Positions 36,115 through 48,912 are shown, counted from the first letter of the stretch. The stretch is DNA of 64,000 nt from Echinometra lucunter (GCA_029962745.1 CM057157.1:7976977-8040976); one strand, 5' to 3'. Program-made: numbers and translations. Notes: generated by a model not told the origin, from the letters alone.

Positions 36115-36929
36115 TAATACCACTTTCACACCAAACAAATATAACGGAATAAAAGCGTTTTTTGAAAAAAACGCTTTGGTATGAACACTCGGCAAAGCGT
36201 CATATTTGAAAACGGAATCAAATATTCCGCAATCTACGTGTGAGGTCTATCACTAGGTTTTGAGGTGTTTTGAAAACAGAATATTCCAAATATGACGCTT
36301 TATTTTTTTTTGGTATGTACAGAAAAAAGGAAATAAAGCGGAATGAAATGTCAAAGGTCAACGAGGTTCCCACCAAAAACCTGGAAAATGCGGGAAACCA
36401 GTGAAAGCGCGGGTATCTTCGATCGCAGCGCTAGCGAGCTGCATGGATCGGCATGGCAGTGCAGCGTCACAGAAATAGAAGACGTCTTCTATTTCTGTGT
36501 GCAGCGTACGTTCGACGCTACTAGCTGCATGGACGCGAATCATGTATGAAGAAACAAACGCGTTAGCATTCGTACATGAGTTTAAAAATTAAACTATACA
36601 TACAAATAAAAAAAATAATTACTAGTATTCAGTAAATTTAAACAAATTGCAATAAGTTAAGTAATAATTATACATTTTATTCTGAATAACTGATTTGTTT
36701 TGTTCAAATAAAACAAAAAAATTATACAGCTAGAGATAGCAAAATGCATGGTGGGTAATGACGTATTTCCGCACTCTCTCACACCGTAATATTACGCTTT
36801 CGCTCAAAACGGACTTCATTGGTTCAGTGTGAACAGAAACCAGAAGCGTTTTGGAAGCGTTTTGAAATTGAAGCGTCATGAAATATAACGGCATGGATAT
36901 TCCGTTTCGGCAGTGTGAAAACAGTATTA
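36115..36929. mobile_element. MITE, about 815 bp
   Basis: Starts TAATACCACTTTCACAC and ends GTGTGAAAACAGTATTA; internal 'aaagcgt', 'tataacgg' and 'atattccg' blocks recur inverted near both ends. A TA duplication is possible. It inserted in the AAGTGCCCC array and was itself entered by the 32-bp palindrome. Confidence 0.75.
36468..36499. mobile_element. 32-bp perfect palindromic insertion, copy 2
   Basis: Base-for-base the same 32-bp palindrome as at 34496, here flanked on both sides by TGCAGCGT (36460-36467 and 36500-36507). The flanks differ from those of copy 1, so the identity stops exactly at the palindrome ends. Confidence 0.8.
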
Positions 36930-38907
36930 AATTTCCCTTTCACCTCCGGAAAGCTCCCTAAAGTCCTTGAAAGAGCCAATTACGAATAACTCCAAAGAAT
37001 CAGAGAGGCTTTGCAGTGCGAGGCAGAGGAGCAGGGGACAGGAATGGCACAGGACCTACCGCAGCTTTAATGGGAAGGAACGGTGCCCCTAAATTGAAGC
37101 AAAGAGGGGTTTTTTTTTCTACCTTTCTTTTTTCTTTTGCTTTCCAACGCTCGCTCGCTACGCTATTCCGCACTTACTTATTACATCTCACGCAAGGCAC
37201 TTCAAGTAGTGTGTGGTAACCATGAAGGTCTTATCTGTTCTTCTATTCCTGATGGTATTGTTCTAAAAACCCCATTCATTTTGAATATTTTCGCCAATAA
37301 ATTATGATCGGTCGCTATGAGACCTCACAAATGCATTGAAAACATTATAGCTTGGTCACCATGAGGAAAACTATTATACAGAGTAAATGGAAGTATAACA
37401 GTGATAATTATGGAACATCCATAACATGAACTTGCGGTAGCTTTTATAAGTATATAGGCCATTCTAAATATACTGCAAATAACATGGCTTTCAGCAAAAA
37501 ATACTTAGCATTTTTTGCTCGCTCGCTTCGCTTACTCGCAAAATAGATAAAAGAGAGCAGTATACAATTGCGAAGTAGTTATTATCATATAAAGATAAAA
37601 ATCGTACGTCAAAATGCCCCTTAAAATTGTGTTAGATAGAAAGTAGGGGTATATTTTCCTTCTTGTGTTTAGCTTTTGTAAGTGCCCCTTTTTTCCCCGA
37701 AGTGCCCTTTTTCGCTGCCCCCCCCCACTTTGAAAGACGCTCCGCCGCCCTTGACACACTGTATAATGCGTTATAGAAGTATAATTATTATCATTGTTAT
37801 TATTTCATTTCATTTATTATGTCCAAAAAGGATAATTGTTTATATTTGCATTTACAATCCTGCTTCACAACAATTTCACAAGTACAACATAATTATAATT
37901 GACAATAATAAGTAGGTCTCAACATATGTTCATCATCATCATTATTATTATTATCATTATTATCATTATTGTTGTTGTTGAAGGCGAAAACACATAATTA
38001 ATCATGCATGAGACTCGATATTGATGCAAAATTGCTGGCATTAGGACTGTTCAACGTTCATAAGATAAATTGAGATGGAAATTTGTTGTAATTACATTGT
38101 ACAGTTTCAAACATATATACTGTATATACATAAATTATACATTTATGCAGAAGATCAATTAGCACTTACTGCTGGATAAAACATATGTCATGCATCAATA
38201 ACAAGTTTCATTTTAAAACATGCCTCTCAGAAATAAACAGAAAAATAGAATTAACATGTGTAATGGGTTGCATGTTTTCATTATCATTATCATAACTATC
38301 ACTCTTTGTGATGAAGACATATACCTTTTCCTGAATATGTATTCTATGTACTAAAGTTTACCTCATGTTTGATTTTAATTAAGCGCATTGTGCACCCATT
38401 GTGGTGCACGGATATGATTGTTGCGCAGTATAGTCTCTATTATTTTTTCAAATAATATTTGGCTTCCATTATCATGTCATTAGTTGAGATATATTCGCAG
38501 TATATCTATAAACTAATTTCTATATATGGTCATTAATTTTTATTACAAAGTACTCTCTGTCTCTCTGTTTCTCTCTCTCTCTCTCTGTTTCTCTCTCTCT
38601 CTATCTCTCTCTCTGCTCCTTTATTTCTTAAATTCAATTGATTAAACATGTATGATAATCATGCTACGAATTGGAATCTTTATATATAACTGTAAAAACC
38701 GTTTACTTCCTATACTGTATGTTTCCTCTTAATCTTAGTTTTCATTCTTATCAGATCGTTCTGCTATAATGATTTTCACTTTCACAAAATACGAATATCC
38801 TTTGCAAAATCCACTCTTTTTTTTTTTCACTGGATCGACTGTGGAGTTCTTTACCAAAGGAAATGCAATGTCGCTCAATTCTTGACTACTTGATTAGAGA
38901 CTGACTT

Positions 38908-38987
<80 letters not shown>

Positions 38988-39364
38988 CCTCTCTCTGTAT
39001 TATGCCTTTTATGCTCATTGCTGTTTTTCTATTATTGTAACAGATTTCATGGAATTAGAATCGAGATTATATTTACTTTTGTTTACAAATACATTCATCC
39101 ATATGTTTCGCTTTGTGTTCTTCTTGTTGGCTCACTCTATGCACAATATGTTATACATTTCATCATATTTTGTCCTATTTTGATGCGTTCTTCTTCATAT
39201 TTTTGTTTGTATTTTTTGTTGTTTTTTTATATTGTTGTGGAAATAAATGAAATGAATTGAATTGAATCATTTACAATATTAACATTAATTATTTTTGCAT
39301 ATATACACCTGAAAAAGTAACGTCATTACCAAAACTAAATGTATGGGGAAAACAGCTAGTTGCG

Positions 39365-39600
39365 GATGTGTGGTGGTGTAGTGGTTTATTCACAAGTCTC
39401 AGTCAAAGGGTTGAGTTCGAATCCCAAAAGGGCACCAACATTTTTTGGCAAGACATTAATCCACGTTTGCCATGCATGCACTCTCTACCCAGGTATAGAA
39501 AGCGGATACCCGGAAGGGGAAAAAAATCCTTAAAAATGCTTTAGCACCCTTATGGTGGGTCGTACAGCGGCGGGACTACTCATGTGTAGTATAATTAGAT
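39365..39600 (+). mobile_element. tRNA-derived SINE
   Basis: Same family as 6190-6555: 'ggtggtgtagtggttta' A-box region, B box GAGTTCGAATCCC, then 'aagacattaatccacgtttgcc', 'ctctacccaggta' and 'ggatacccgg'. Confidence 0.75.
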
Positions 39601-39604
39601 TGAT

Positions 39605-39610
39605 TTTATT
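39605..39610 (-). other. Candidate poly(A) signal of the transporter gene
   Basis: The minus strand reads AATAAA 134 nt beyond the stop codon at 39744, next to a SINE end. Confidence 0.45.
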
Positions 39611-39743
39611 TTCTTTCCTGGGAGCCTTAAAACAGGAAGATTTGTGTGCTCGTTTCGATTACTCTATACAGGAACCCAATTCACACTAAACACCCACTGA
39701 AGATCGTTTCCTGTCGGTCTGTTATCGATCTCTGAAAGGAGTA

Positions 39744-41212
39744 TTAATGTTCTTGATTTCGAAATGGGCTCTTTACATATCTTGGAGGAAGAATGAAGAT
39801 TAGGACGAAAGATTCCAATGCAGCGAGGAGAAAGAAAGAATGGTCAAGGCTTCCAGTGGATTCCCAAAATTTTCCTAAGAATGAAATGAAATGAAATAAT
39901 AGCAAATAAAGATTTGATACCAAAATGCTTATAATGGGATGTAATCATGATTATTGTGAGGCATATCCTATATACAAGCCGATTTATATATTGGACATTG
40001 TTAATAAAAAAAATTCAGTTAAGTGCATAGACATATAATAAATTTAAGTGTATGCATTAAAAAAAAATTGATTTCCATTTGCATCACAATGCCGATACGT
40101 ACTTCAACGAAACAACTTTTTCAGCTCTTTTTCCTATAAAGATCTATATAGGCCCCCGTTATTTTTTTATCATCCCCATCATCATCATCATCATCATCAT
40201 CATCACAAGTATTATACCATTACGTTGGATTGCAATATATTACACAAATCTTTAACTAATGTTTTCCTTCGAAAGAGAAATAAATAATATTTATTGTCAC
40301 ATTTTGTCACATTTCAAAACGGTCAAACACTAAGGGTAGTTGTTAAGCTGTTTGAAACAAATTTAACGTGTGAATATTAAAGTGAGGAATTGCTTACCTA
40401 TTGCAAAAGGACCAAGGAAAGTTCCTAGACCATACATAATTTCTGATACAGCAAAGAGAAGAGAAAATGCTGAGGTGGGGCCACGTTCTTTCAGGATGAT
40501 GAAGATCAAGGCACTTCGTGTTGCGAGGGTGAAAGATGAAACGAAAGAAGTTGCCAACATGAGAATGTAATTCCGCAGAAAACTCTCCACAAGAAGAGAG
40601 AAGACGTTTACCAATGTCATCACGATAGCGACATCGTGGTATGTGAGACATCGGATATTGAGGTAGCCAACCAATAAACGACCGATGAAGTTTGCTACAG
40701 ATGCGGATGCTACAAGACCGATCGCTTGGGTCGTAGGGATACCACGATCCACTGCACGAGGGATCAGAAACGAATGCCAGGAATTACTCACCATGCCCAA
40801 GACGGATATGACCACTAAGATAAGTATCATGGAAGGGTCCTGATAGAACACTGAGTCTTTTACACGCACGGTCAGATGATGAAAAGAGCACCAATTCAGT
40901 CTACTCTGAAATGTTGGAACACATCCCTCTTCAGAATTCGAATCTCGGTCTGGTCTATGTTCACTGCCCTTACCATTACACAGATTATCTGGTTTGTAGC
41001 ATCCGTCAGCGATGTCTTTTTTGCCTGAATTGTCTATATCTGAAGCACCACTACTAGATGCTACTACATGCCTCTTGCTGCATCTAGCCAATAACAGCTC
41101 TGACCTCAAGTTGCTCTCAGGAAGCCATGCCTCTGTATTTTCCTTGACCTCATGAAATAGTAAAAGCTGAATTCTTTCCTCATCTTCTAGCGGTACATTT
41201 GTCATTTCAGAG

Positions 41213-41258
<46 letters not shown>

Positions 41259-41596
41259 TATCTGTTTCGAGTGACATAGCTAGAGGAATGTTGTTCGCCA
41301 TCAGGGCTGCAATTAGCATCATTGCTCCCCGCCAGCCATACAACTCCATCAGAAAGTTGGCCACTAATGGTATGACGAACATCCCAAAGGCATCTCCTGA
41401 CTTGCCGAATCCGAAAAGGATGTTGAATCGGGATGGATCGGCGTCATTTAGGGAGATGACAATGCAGATGTCCAACAAACAGTGTCCAAGTCCTGTATTG
41501 GGGAAGAAACGGGGGGGGGGGGGATTTCAAGAGACAGTGTAGATTACTCGAAATTAAGTAGTGGTGGCACAGAAGAGCGCGAGGAGGGCAGCAGCG

Positions 41597-41662
<66 letters not shown>

Positions 41663-41774
41663 TAGTAGTAGTATAGTAGTAGTAGTAGTAGTACGTAGTA
41701 GTATAAGTAGTAGTAGTAGTAGTAGCATAGTATCAATTGAGCCAACATCTCAGTACTATAGTAGTGCAATCATT

Positions 41775-41838
<64 letters not shown>

Positions 41839-41855
41839 TACTACTACTACTACTT

Positions 41856-41931
<76 letters not shown>

Positions 41932-42121
41932 AACTACTATGTGAAAATGATAATAGATGTAAAATACTAAATGATAATAATGATAGCCTATATTTTTTAA
42001 TGCGCTCTGAGCATTTCATCAAAATGGAAAATGACACCATAGAAATTGTATGTATGAATGTATAATGATAATAACAATAATAATGATGATAATAATAATA
42101 ATAATGATAATAATAATAATG

Positions 42122-42188
<67 letters not shown>

Positions 42189-45100
42189 TAATGATAATAA
42201 TCAATAATAATACTAATGATGATGGTGGTGATGATACTGTCATTATTACAGCATTAAAATTTGTCATCGTCGTCTTTGATTTTCTTGTTAATATCATCAT
42301 CATCATCATCATCATTATGATACTGGAAAGATTTTAACTTCAAAAATTCAATTTATACCAACCTGATAACGCCAGACATGAAATCAACGTCACTTTATTT
42401 GGAGAAAATGCTGCACAGAGAAGGCACCCTGGTCCAAGTATTGCTCCTAATATTATTTGAAGGCGAGGGAATATCCTTTTGCGAAAAAAATAAGTTATCA
42501 CTGGACCTGTGATTTGTTTAAACGAAGTAGAATATTGCCAGAATAATAATTATTTACTACTTCCGAGAGAAATAAAATCTAGATGATAAGTTTTTTTATC
42601 TTTTCACTTTTTTCTTTAGCAATTAATTTTTCCTTTTCCTTTATCTTTTCTTACTGAGGTTTCAGAACCGGTGGGGGCGGGGGGGGGGGGGGGGGGAGGC
42701 TGCAGACCTGAAGCTGCGATCCCTGCCACAGAGCCTATTCGGACACCAAAGTTTTTCCCGCGTGTGTAATAACCTCGCGCAGTTCCTCCGTATTGCTTGT
42801 ATTTACTCTCATGTATTTTCGGCGTGTCTATTGCTCTATATCACGTTCCTGAAGAGACTGCGAGACAACCACAACGTTCCCATAAGAATTGCAGCATGGC
42901 TTTAATGACATTACATCATGGTGCTGGAGGTGTTTCATAAAGCTGTTCGTAAAGTTACCTATGATTTTACGAACGACTTGAATATGAAGTGCCAAATGGG
43001 ATGCCCAAAGTTTTTCCTGATGTTTTAACAAAGTGTGACTGCATTTCCCATTATTCTCAATTAAATTCTGGCAAAAAATATACTTTGCAATAAAAAATGT
43101 TTGTAAACAAAGTAATGTTAATCTGCATCTGCATATTTCAACTTTAGCTGATGGAATTTATAATGGTTGAGAATTCCATTTGGCTTGTCATATTCAAGTC
43201 ATTCGTAAAGTCATTCGTATCTTTACGAACAACTTTATGAAACACCCCCTGGTACTGTTGGGGCAGATGGGAAACCATGATAAAATTGTAGAACTGTCTA
43301 TGGTTATGAGGCGTGAACACCATGAAAGCATACTTTTTAAGAGAAAATGCACTTAACTTGAAATAAAATCCTTTTGCTGCAGGCCCTTCACAAATTCCGT
43401 TTGAATTACAAGTTCAGTTAAAAGGTGAATCTTTCTTATTTGGTGGAGGGGTCATAATTCAGACGTCTACTTTTCTTTTTCCAGTTCTTGCATGCAAAAT
43501 GCTTTATCGATAATCTTCAGGAAAAATCTGTGTAGGCATTTCGATCTGTGAATATGTAACATCTTATTCAGTAAATTCTTACAGATACATATTCCATACA
43601 GATAAGTTTATGCGTAATAAGTTGCCCAACTGCTCCTAAATATTGATGTTCCAGTGGTGCAACTATTATGCGGAGCGGCGTTGGGAAGAGCGGCAGTCGC
43701 CCGAATGCACCAAGATATCAATGTTTCAGTGGTGCAACTATGATTATGCGGGCGGGGTGGGGGAAGGGCGGCAGTGGCCCAAATGCTCCCAAATATTGAT
43801 GTTCCAGTGGTGCAACTACGATTATGCGGGCGGCAGTGGCCCAAATGCTCCAAATATTGATGTTCCAGTGGTACGTGCAACTATAATTATTATGCGGGCG
43901 GGGTGGGGAAAGAGCGGCATTTGCCCAAATGCTCTCAAATATGGATGTTCCAGTCAGGGTGCAACTGCTCCGGCGACATTATTGCTCCAGGCTTTATTGG
44001 TCGCCAGAGATATAGGGCTGCGTTAGGATTATGGGTTATAATCATCATGTTTGGAGTTAGGGTACTTATGGCTTGGGTTTGTAACTTATGTGGGCCATAA
44101 CTGGGGATGGGGAGGGGCTAAATAAGAAAAAAAAAAAGATTCAGTGGGTTATAAAATGAGTCAGGTGCATATACGTATAAGGGCATAAGTCCAATATTGT
44201 TATGCATACTTAAAACCCCCCTCCCCCACCTAGCTTTAGTAAACATTTTTCTTTCTTTTCGTTTCTCATTTAGGTTTTATTTCCACATGCTCTGCATTAC
44301 AACTTACAGTCAAACATGTACAAAGTATTACAACGAAGTACAACTATGCGATACAGTAACACATTTTGTCAGTTAATAATAACATAATACGGAGGGAGAT
44401 GAATTAACAGAAATGTGGAGGAAACCTTGCGGGAAGCAAATTGCTTGTGGATATGGTTCCCTTTGCATATTTTATGTGTTTTATACAAATTTTTCAAATT
44501 AAGACAGGTGACAAATAAGAAAACGAAAAAAAAGTATAAAACAGCACAATAGAACAAAAACAAAGGGAGCGAGACAGAACACTTGAACAAGGGGGAGAAA
44601 TTAGGAAAAGGAAAGGGAAAGAAAAAAGGGGGAAACAAACGAAAACAGAAGTGTACTGCAGCCAACCAACATGCAGGCGGTAAAGTACATAGTGGTCTCC
44701 CACCATGTCCATTACTAAACTTGAATTATTCCAGGGAACTGTGAAATAAGTATTTCATGTTTCTTCATACAGGAGAAGGAGCTTTTGTTTCAAATAATGT
44801 TTGAAAGTACTTAAATTAGACAATTATTGTTTGAGTGTTATATCCAAAAAATTCCAATAAACAGGACCAGTAAAATAATATCAAGATTCTTTTTCTAAGT
44901 ACGGTTCTCAGTCCTTGCAAACGAAAGAAGGAATACTGACCGGTAGGATAACTGTGCAGTTGCTGATTTTTATGAAATAAGGATGAAATAGCAAGAGGAA
45001 GGTCATTTGAATGTAGTCATAAAACAATTCAGCTGAAACATAAAACAGACTTTAACATTAAAAAAAAACACCCAAACCGAACGGGTCTGTATTGTACAGG

Positions 45101-45389
45101 GTTGAACTGATTTTGGTTAGTCCATGCTATATAGAATTAACGCGAAGCAACACAGTTATAGCATTGGTCCAACGACCGATTCTTATTCAAGACACTTACC
45201 TGGACAGAAGAACGTTGCCATGAAGACACCGAACATGATTCCGTTGTCGATATTCGTCATCTCGAGATCGATGTCGATCTCGCTCAGGAAGATACACAAG
45301 GACTTCACCGTACCTATGAGAAAACATGATTGAAGAAAAAGAGCCAGAGCATACTTCGTGCTGTTCCCCACTCGACACGCCATGTTCAT
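39744..45389 (-). CDS. Monocarboxylate-transporter-like MFS protein (SLC16 family)
   Basis: Exons: 45389-45200, 42506-42363, 41492-40398 and 39874-39744, all joined in phase 1, giving 519 aa. Twelve membrane segments can be placed: TM1 about 12-32 in exon 1, TM2-3 across exon 2 (GPVITYFFRKR..., ILGAILGPGCLLCAAF), TM4-6 at the start of exon 3, a long loop about 185-290, TM7-11, and TM12 in the last exon, then a short tail. The loop, the RRL/GRLLVG-type motif after TM8 (NFIGRLLVGYLN) and the layout fit SLC16 carriers of the plasma membrane, which move monocarboxylates or related substrates; the substrate cannot be told. The usual DGGWGW box before TM1 is absent in the start chosen (ATG at 45389), so a further 5' exon remains possible. 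Residues about 191-204 are 14 consecutive serines from a TCA/ATC microsatellite. Confidence 0.9.
41597..42212 (+). repeat. Trinucleotide microsatellite cluster in transporter intron 2
   Basis: Three blocks in a row: (AGT)n 41597-41735, (CTA)n 41776-41937 and (ATA/ATG)n 42063-42212. AGT and CTA are reverse complements in register, so the first two could form a long hairpin. The poly-Tyr, poly-Ser and poly-Ile frames here are artefacts. Confidence 0.9.
42925..43252. mobile_element. MITE, about 328 bp
   Basis: Left GGTGTTTCATAAAGCTGTTC and right GAACAACTTTATGAAACACC, followed inward by 'gtaaagt..cct.tgattttacgaacgacttgaatatga' and its inverted copy. It lies in transporter intron 1. Confidence 0.85.
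43625..43965 (+). repeat. Minisatellite, about 85-bp unit, five copies
   Basis: Units contain 'aaatattgatgttccagtggtgcaacta.gattatgcgggcgg..ggg.a..gcggcagtggcccaaatgctc'. Units vary in length, and one lacks about 28 bp. It lies in transporter intron 1 and gives an open frame with repeated Met-Phe-Gln-Trp-Cys-Asn that looks incidental. Confidence 0.85.
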
Positions 45390-45724
45390 GATGTTCACAA
45401 GAATAAGCTAGACAAAAGATTTCGATTAAAGCCTACTTCTGCAAACACTATAGTTTAGATTTGATTTGAATTCATATTGCTTTTTTGCATGACCAAGCAT
45501 AAAGATGGCTATCCATATCCTATGATTAGACCCCGGGATTAGAGACTAGTTAGTTCCAAACGAATCATCATTTATTTCGACGAGCGCCCTAACTAACTTC
45601 GACTTTATGCTAATGTATACGTGCATATCTGAAATCACAAGCGGTCGTGAAGGGGGTTGCCATCCTCTCCCCTCCCCACCCTGATGACCATTGTCAGAAA
45701 GCAATATAGAGCAATACACATCCG

Positions 45725-45775
<51 letters not shown>

Positions 45776-46040
45776 GGGGGGGGGGGGGAAGGGGTAGATT
45801 ATTGCGGCATACAATATTTTCGGTGGCAAATTTCGATGTTTCGGGGAAAATTTTGGTGTCACACCTACCCTCCCCCCCCCCCCCCCCCCCTTCATAATGT
45901 CCTTACGACACGCGTGGCCATTATAACGTATTGACTTTTATGCGAATGAACTGCAAATCAGAGGAAAGTGAATATGCTGGGCAGTATCAACTATGAATAG
46001 AACCCGCTATGCACAGTGCAACAATTATGAACAGCTGGAG

Positions 46041-47280
46041 TTTCCATTTGGCGACCCGACCCACCTTTTTCTGACACGTACACTTTTTACCTTTCACTTT
46101 TGTACACGGTGCTTTTTTATGAGATAGTTTTTGTGAATGGTCTTTTTGCTCGGGAATATTCATTAGCTATCTAATTGATTTATCACCGTTTGTGGTAATC
46201 TTTTCCTTGCGCGAAAAAAACGATCAACTCTTTTTAAAATTCCTGAAAATACTCTGTTAGCGAGATCATTTTGAAAAGAGTCAACTATGATCTCTGAGGT
46301 GTGTATTCTGGTTTGGTAATATTGAAATATTACGAAAATGACGTAACTATATTGATTTTGTTCTCAGGACCTTCTTGAGGGGGGGGGGGGTATAACAGGG
46401 TTGACCCTTTTTTCAAGTTTAGCGAGATCGCATAGCTAATGTTACTGAGATGGGATCACGACTGCATAGCAACTGCTACCCGGGGACCTTACCACAAACT
46501 TTGGGTTGTGATAAAAGATAATGCATATTCATTAGCAAAAGGGTCAATCACAGACACGGAATCAGGCCGAGCCTCTCCCCTTACTAGCAGAAAGGCCAAT
46601 CATGGAAAATGTCTCATGAAAAAGCCCAGTGCACAAAACAGAATGGCGAAAAAAACGTGTCGTAAAAAGTGTGTCAGGGGTGTCAGAAAAAAGTGGGTCG
46701 CCCGGGGGGATGTGTCTCATTGAGGCTTGTACATCATCCGCGTAAACAAAAACGTAGAAAAGGGGTCGTTTTTCAGCACCGGGCGGGGAACCCGGGGATC
46801 CACTTTAGGGTATCAAAAACAGCAAAAATCAGAAAAAAGGGGTGTCAAATTCACTAGTGCCGGAACCCGAAAATGGCAGGAAATTTGATAGACCCTGACG
46901 ATGGAATGAAAATATGCAAATCAATCGCTGTTTAATATTGTGTGTATTTTGTGAAGAAAAGAAAAAAAAAACCTCTCTTTTACATGTTTAAATGAGAATA
47001 TTCTTTAATGTGTTTACATGGTTGTTTTTTTTACTTGAAAAACAGGGAAAAACGTCTAGTTGAAGATATCCCCGCTTAAGGTGTATAAAAACAACTTAAG
47101 ATATGAAATCCCCGTTTAGTGTCTAAAAATCTGAGATCGTTCATGGGTTTCCCCGTTTAGGGTATCAAAATCACCCCTACCTTAATCCCCGTTTAGGGTG
47201 CTTTTCAAAAAGTGATTTACGTGGATGATGTACAGGCCTCAATGAAGCACATTCCCCCGGGGTGGGTCGCCAAATGGAAA
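46041..47280. mobile_element. 1.24 kb TIR element, non-autonomous
   Basis: Begins TTTCCATTTGGCGACCC and ends with its reverse complement GGGTCGCCAAATGGAAA. A second GTGGGTCGCC block lies inside at 46693. Near the right side 'ccccgtttagggt' recurs four times (about 47070-47200). No transposase frame. Confidence 0.8.
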
Positions 47281-47389
47281 GCTTTATGAGGAAGATTATT
47301 TATGCTAATGTAAATATTTATTGATATGAACAATAAAGTCCCTCGAAAGAGGATAAATAGGAAAAAAATCATCATCACCATCATCATCA

Positions 47390-48255
47390 TCATCATCATC
47401 GTTATTATCATCATCAACTGCTAAATTTTGTTTTCATACAGTGTAAACTAATAATCTTCCTCATAAAGCTGTTAATGCATTGTTGCAATGTAAAACCAAT
47501 ACGTGTAGCCAAACAAAACATTTAGATTTATTATCTTCTGTCCTCACCATATGGTATCTCATGAAGCATTTGAGTATTAAACAGACAGATAAATTATTTT
47601 CATAATTATTGTTTTGTTTGTGGTGTAGCTTTTTATTGAACGAGTTCAAAAAATATATGCGGACACTTCCTTTTCAATCATTCCCCTTATCCTAATTCAC
47701 CCCGTTTACCTCTGAGGAGAAAATGCATTTTACTCTTAAAAATTCCGAGTCAGACTGATCCGCAATTTGGGGCCACACTCCGTTCCGGGTAAAAAAAAAA
47801 AATGACACGGAATAAGGTAAAAAATGACATGGAATTAGGTAAAAATGTGACCCAGAAACAAGTCTTCATGACCTTATTTCGGGTCATTCTTTGACCCAGA
47901 ACGGATTGTGGCCCCAACCGACTCTTTTCAGGGTCAATCTGACCCGGAATTTTTAAGAGTGTGGAATAATGCATTTTCTCCTCAGAGGTAAACGGGGTGA
48001 ATTAGGATATGGGGAATCATTGAAAAGGAAGTGTCCGCATATTATGAAAATAATTTATCTGTCTATACTCAAATGCCTCATGGGATACCATATGGTGAGG
48101 ACAGAAGGTAATAAATCAAAATGTTTTGTTTGGCTACACGTATTGGTTTTACATTGCAACAATGCATTAACAGCTTTATGAGGAAGATTATTAGTTTACA
48201 CATGTATGAAAATAAAATTAGCAGTTGATGATGATGATGACGACGACGACGATGA
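47390..48255. repeat. Large palindrome (inverted duplication), about 870 bp
   Basis: Arms 47390-47735 and 47970-48255 are highly similar reverse complements, including 'gttttgtttggctacacgta', 'accatatggt' and the (ATC)n/(GAT)n tracts at the outer ends. The right arm lacks a short stretch near 48045. The centre is a separate MITE. Confidence 0.9.
47732..47961. mobile_element. MITE at the palindrome centre, about 230 bp
   Basis: Ends ACTCTTAAAAATTCCGAGTC and GACCCGGAATTTTTAAGAGT (inverted); inner 'gacccagaa' and 'ggccac..tccgtt' blocks also pair. Confidence 0.75.
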
Positions 48256-48823
48256 TGATGATGATGATGATGATGATAACAATGCAATAATGATAATGAT
48301 AGTAGTAATAATAACAATTATAGTGATTTAAATGGTAATATTAATAACAAGGCGCACTTGTGCACACAATAATACTGAAAATAATGATGTTGTTCTTGCT
48401 CTTATTACAGAATCAAATTTAAAAACATATACCTAGAACATGTATACAGTGATAATGAAAGCAATATTATCAAAAAGAGAAATACCCAGTTTCAGAGGTG
48501 AACATCACTGTTCTTCCAAGTGGTGATGATAATCATGACGGTGATGATAAGTATGATAATAATAATAATGATAACAATAATAATAATAATAATAACTGTT
48601 ATAGTATTTGTATAATATTAGGCCCGTCACTATAGGTTTTATGGGGGGGGGGGTGCGAAATTGAAAAAGGGGACATTTTCTGATGAAGTGAAGCGACCGA
48701 GTGGGGGGGGGGGGGTGGTCTGGAGGGGTATCGATATTTTCCAATTCCTAACTTAAAAATCAATCAATCTTTCACCCTCAGAGCAATGCATTGATATTGA
48801 TAGACCAGCAGCTAATTGTTTTT

Positions 48824-48912
48824 TGTTTGTTTGTTTGTTTGTTTGTTTGTTTGTTTGTTTGTTTGTTTGTTTGTTTGTTTGTTTGTTTGTTTGTTTGTTT
48901 GTTTGTTTGTTT
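48824..48912 (+). repeat. (GTTT)n microsatellite
   Basis: About 22 uninterrupted tetranucleotide units. It makes repetitive frames on both strands that are not genes. Confidence 0.97.

Larger units (their letters stand above)
36930..39743. other. Intergenic region downstream of the transporter gene
   Basis: No gene was recognised. It holds the last AAGTGCCCC units at 37676-37715, an (ATT/ATC)n run at 37935-37970, (CT)n tracts at 38555-38615 and 38905-38995, and the SINE at 39365. The remaining sequence is A/T-rich and unremarkable. Confidence 0.6.

Noticed and set aside
43625..43965. CRISPR-like array
   Set aside because: Whole units repeat, with no unique spacers of constant length, and the DNA is animal.
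43643..44026. 127-aa frame with repeated peptide
   Set aside because: It is the minisatellite at 43625-43965 read in one frame, inside an intron on the opposite strand of the transporter.
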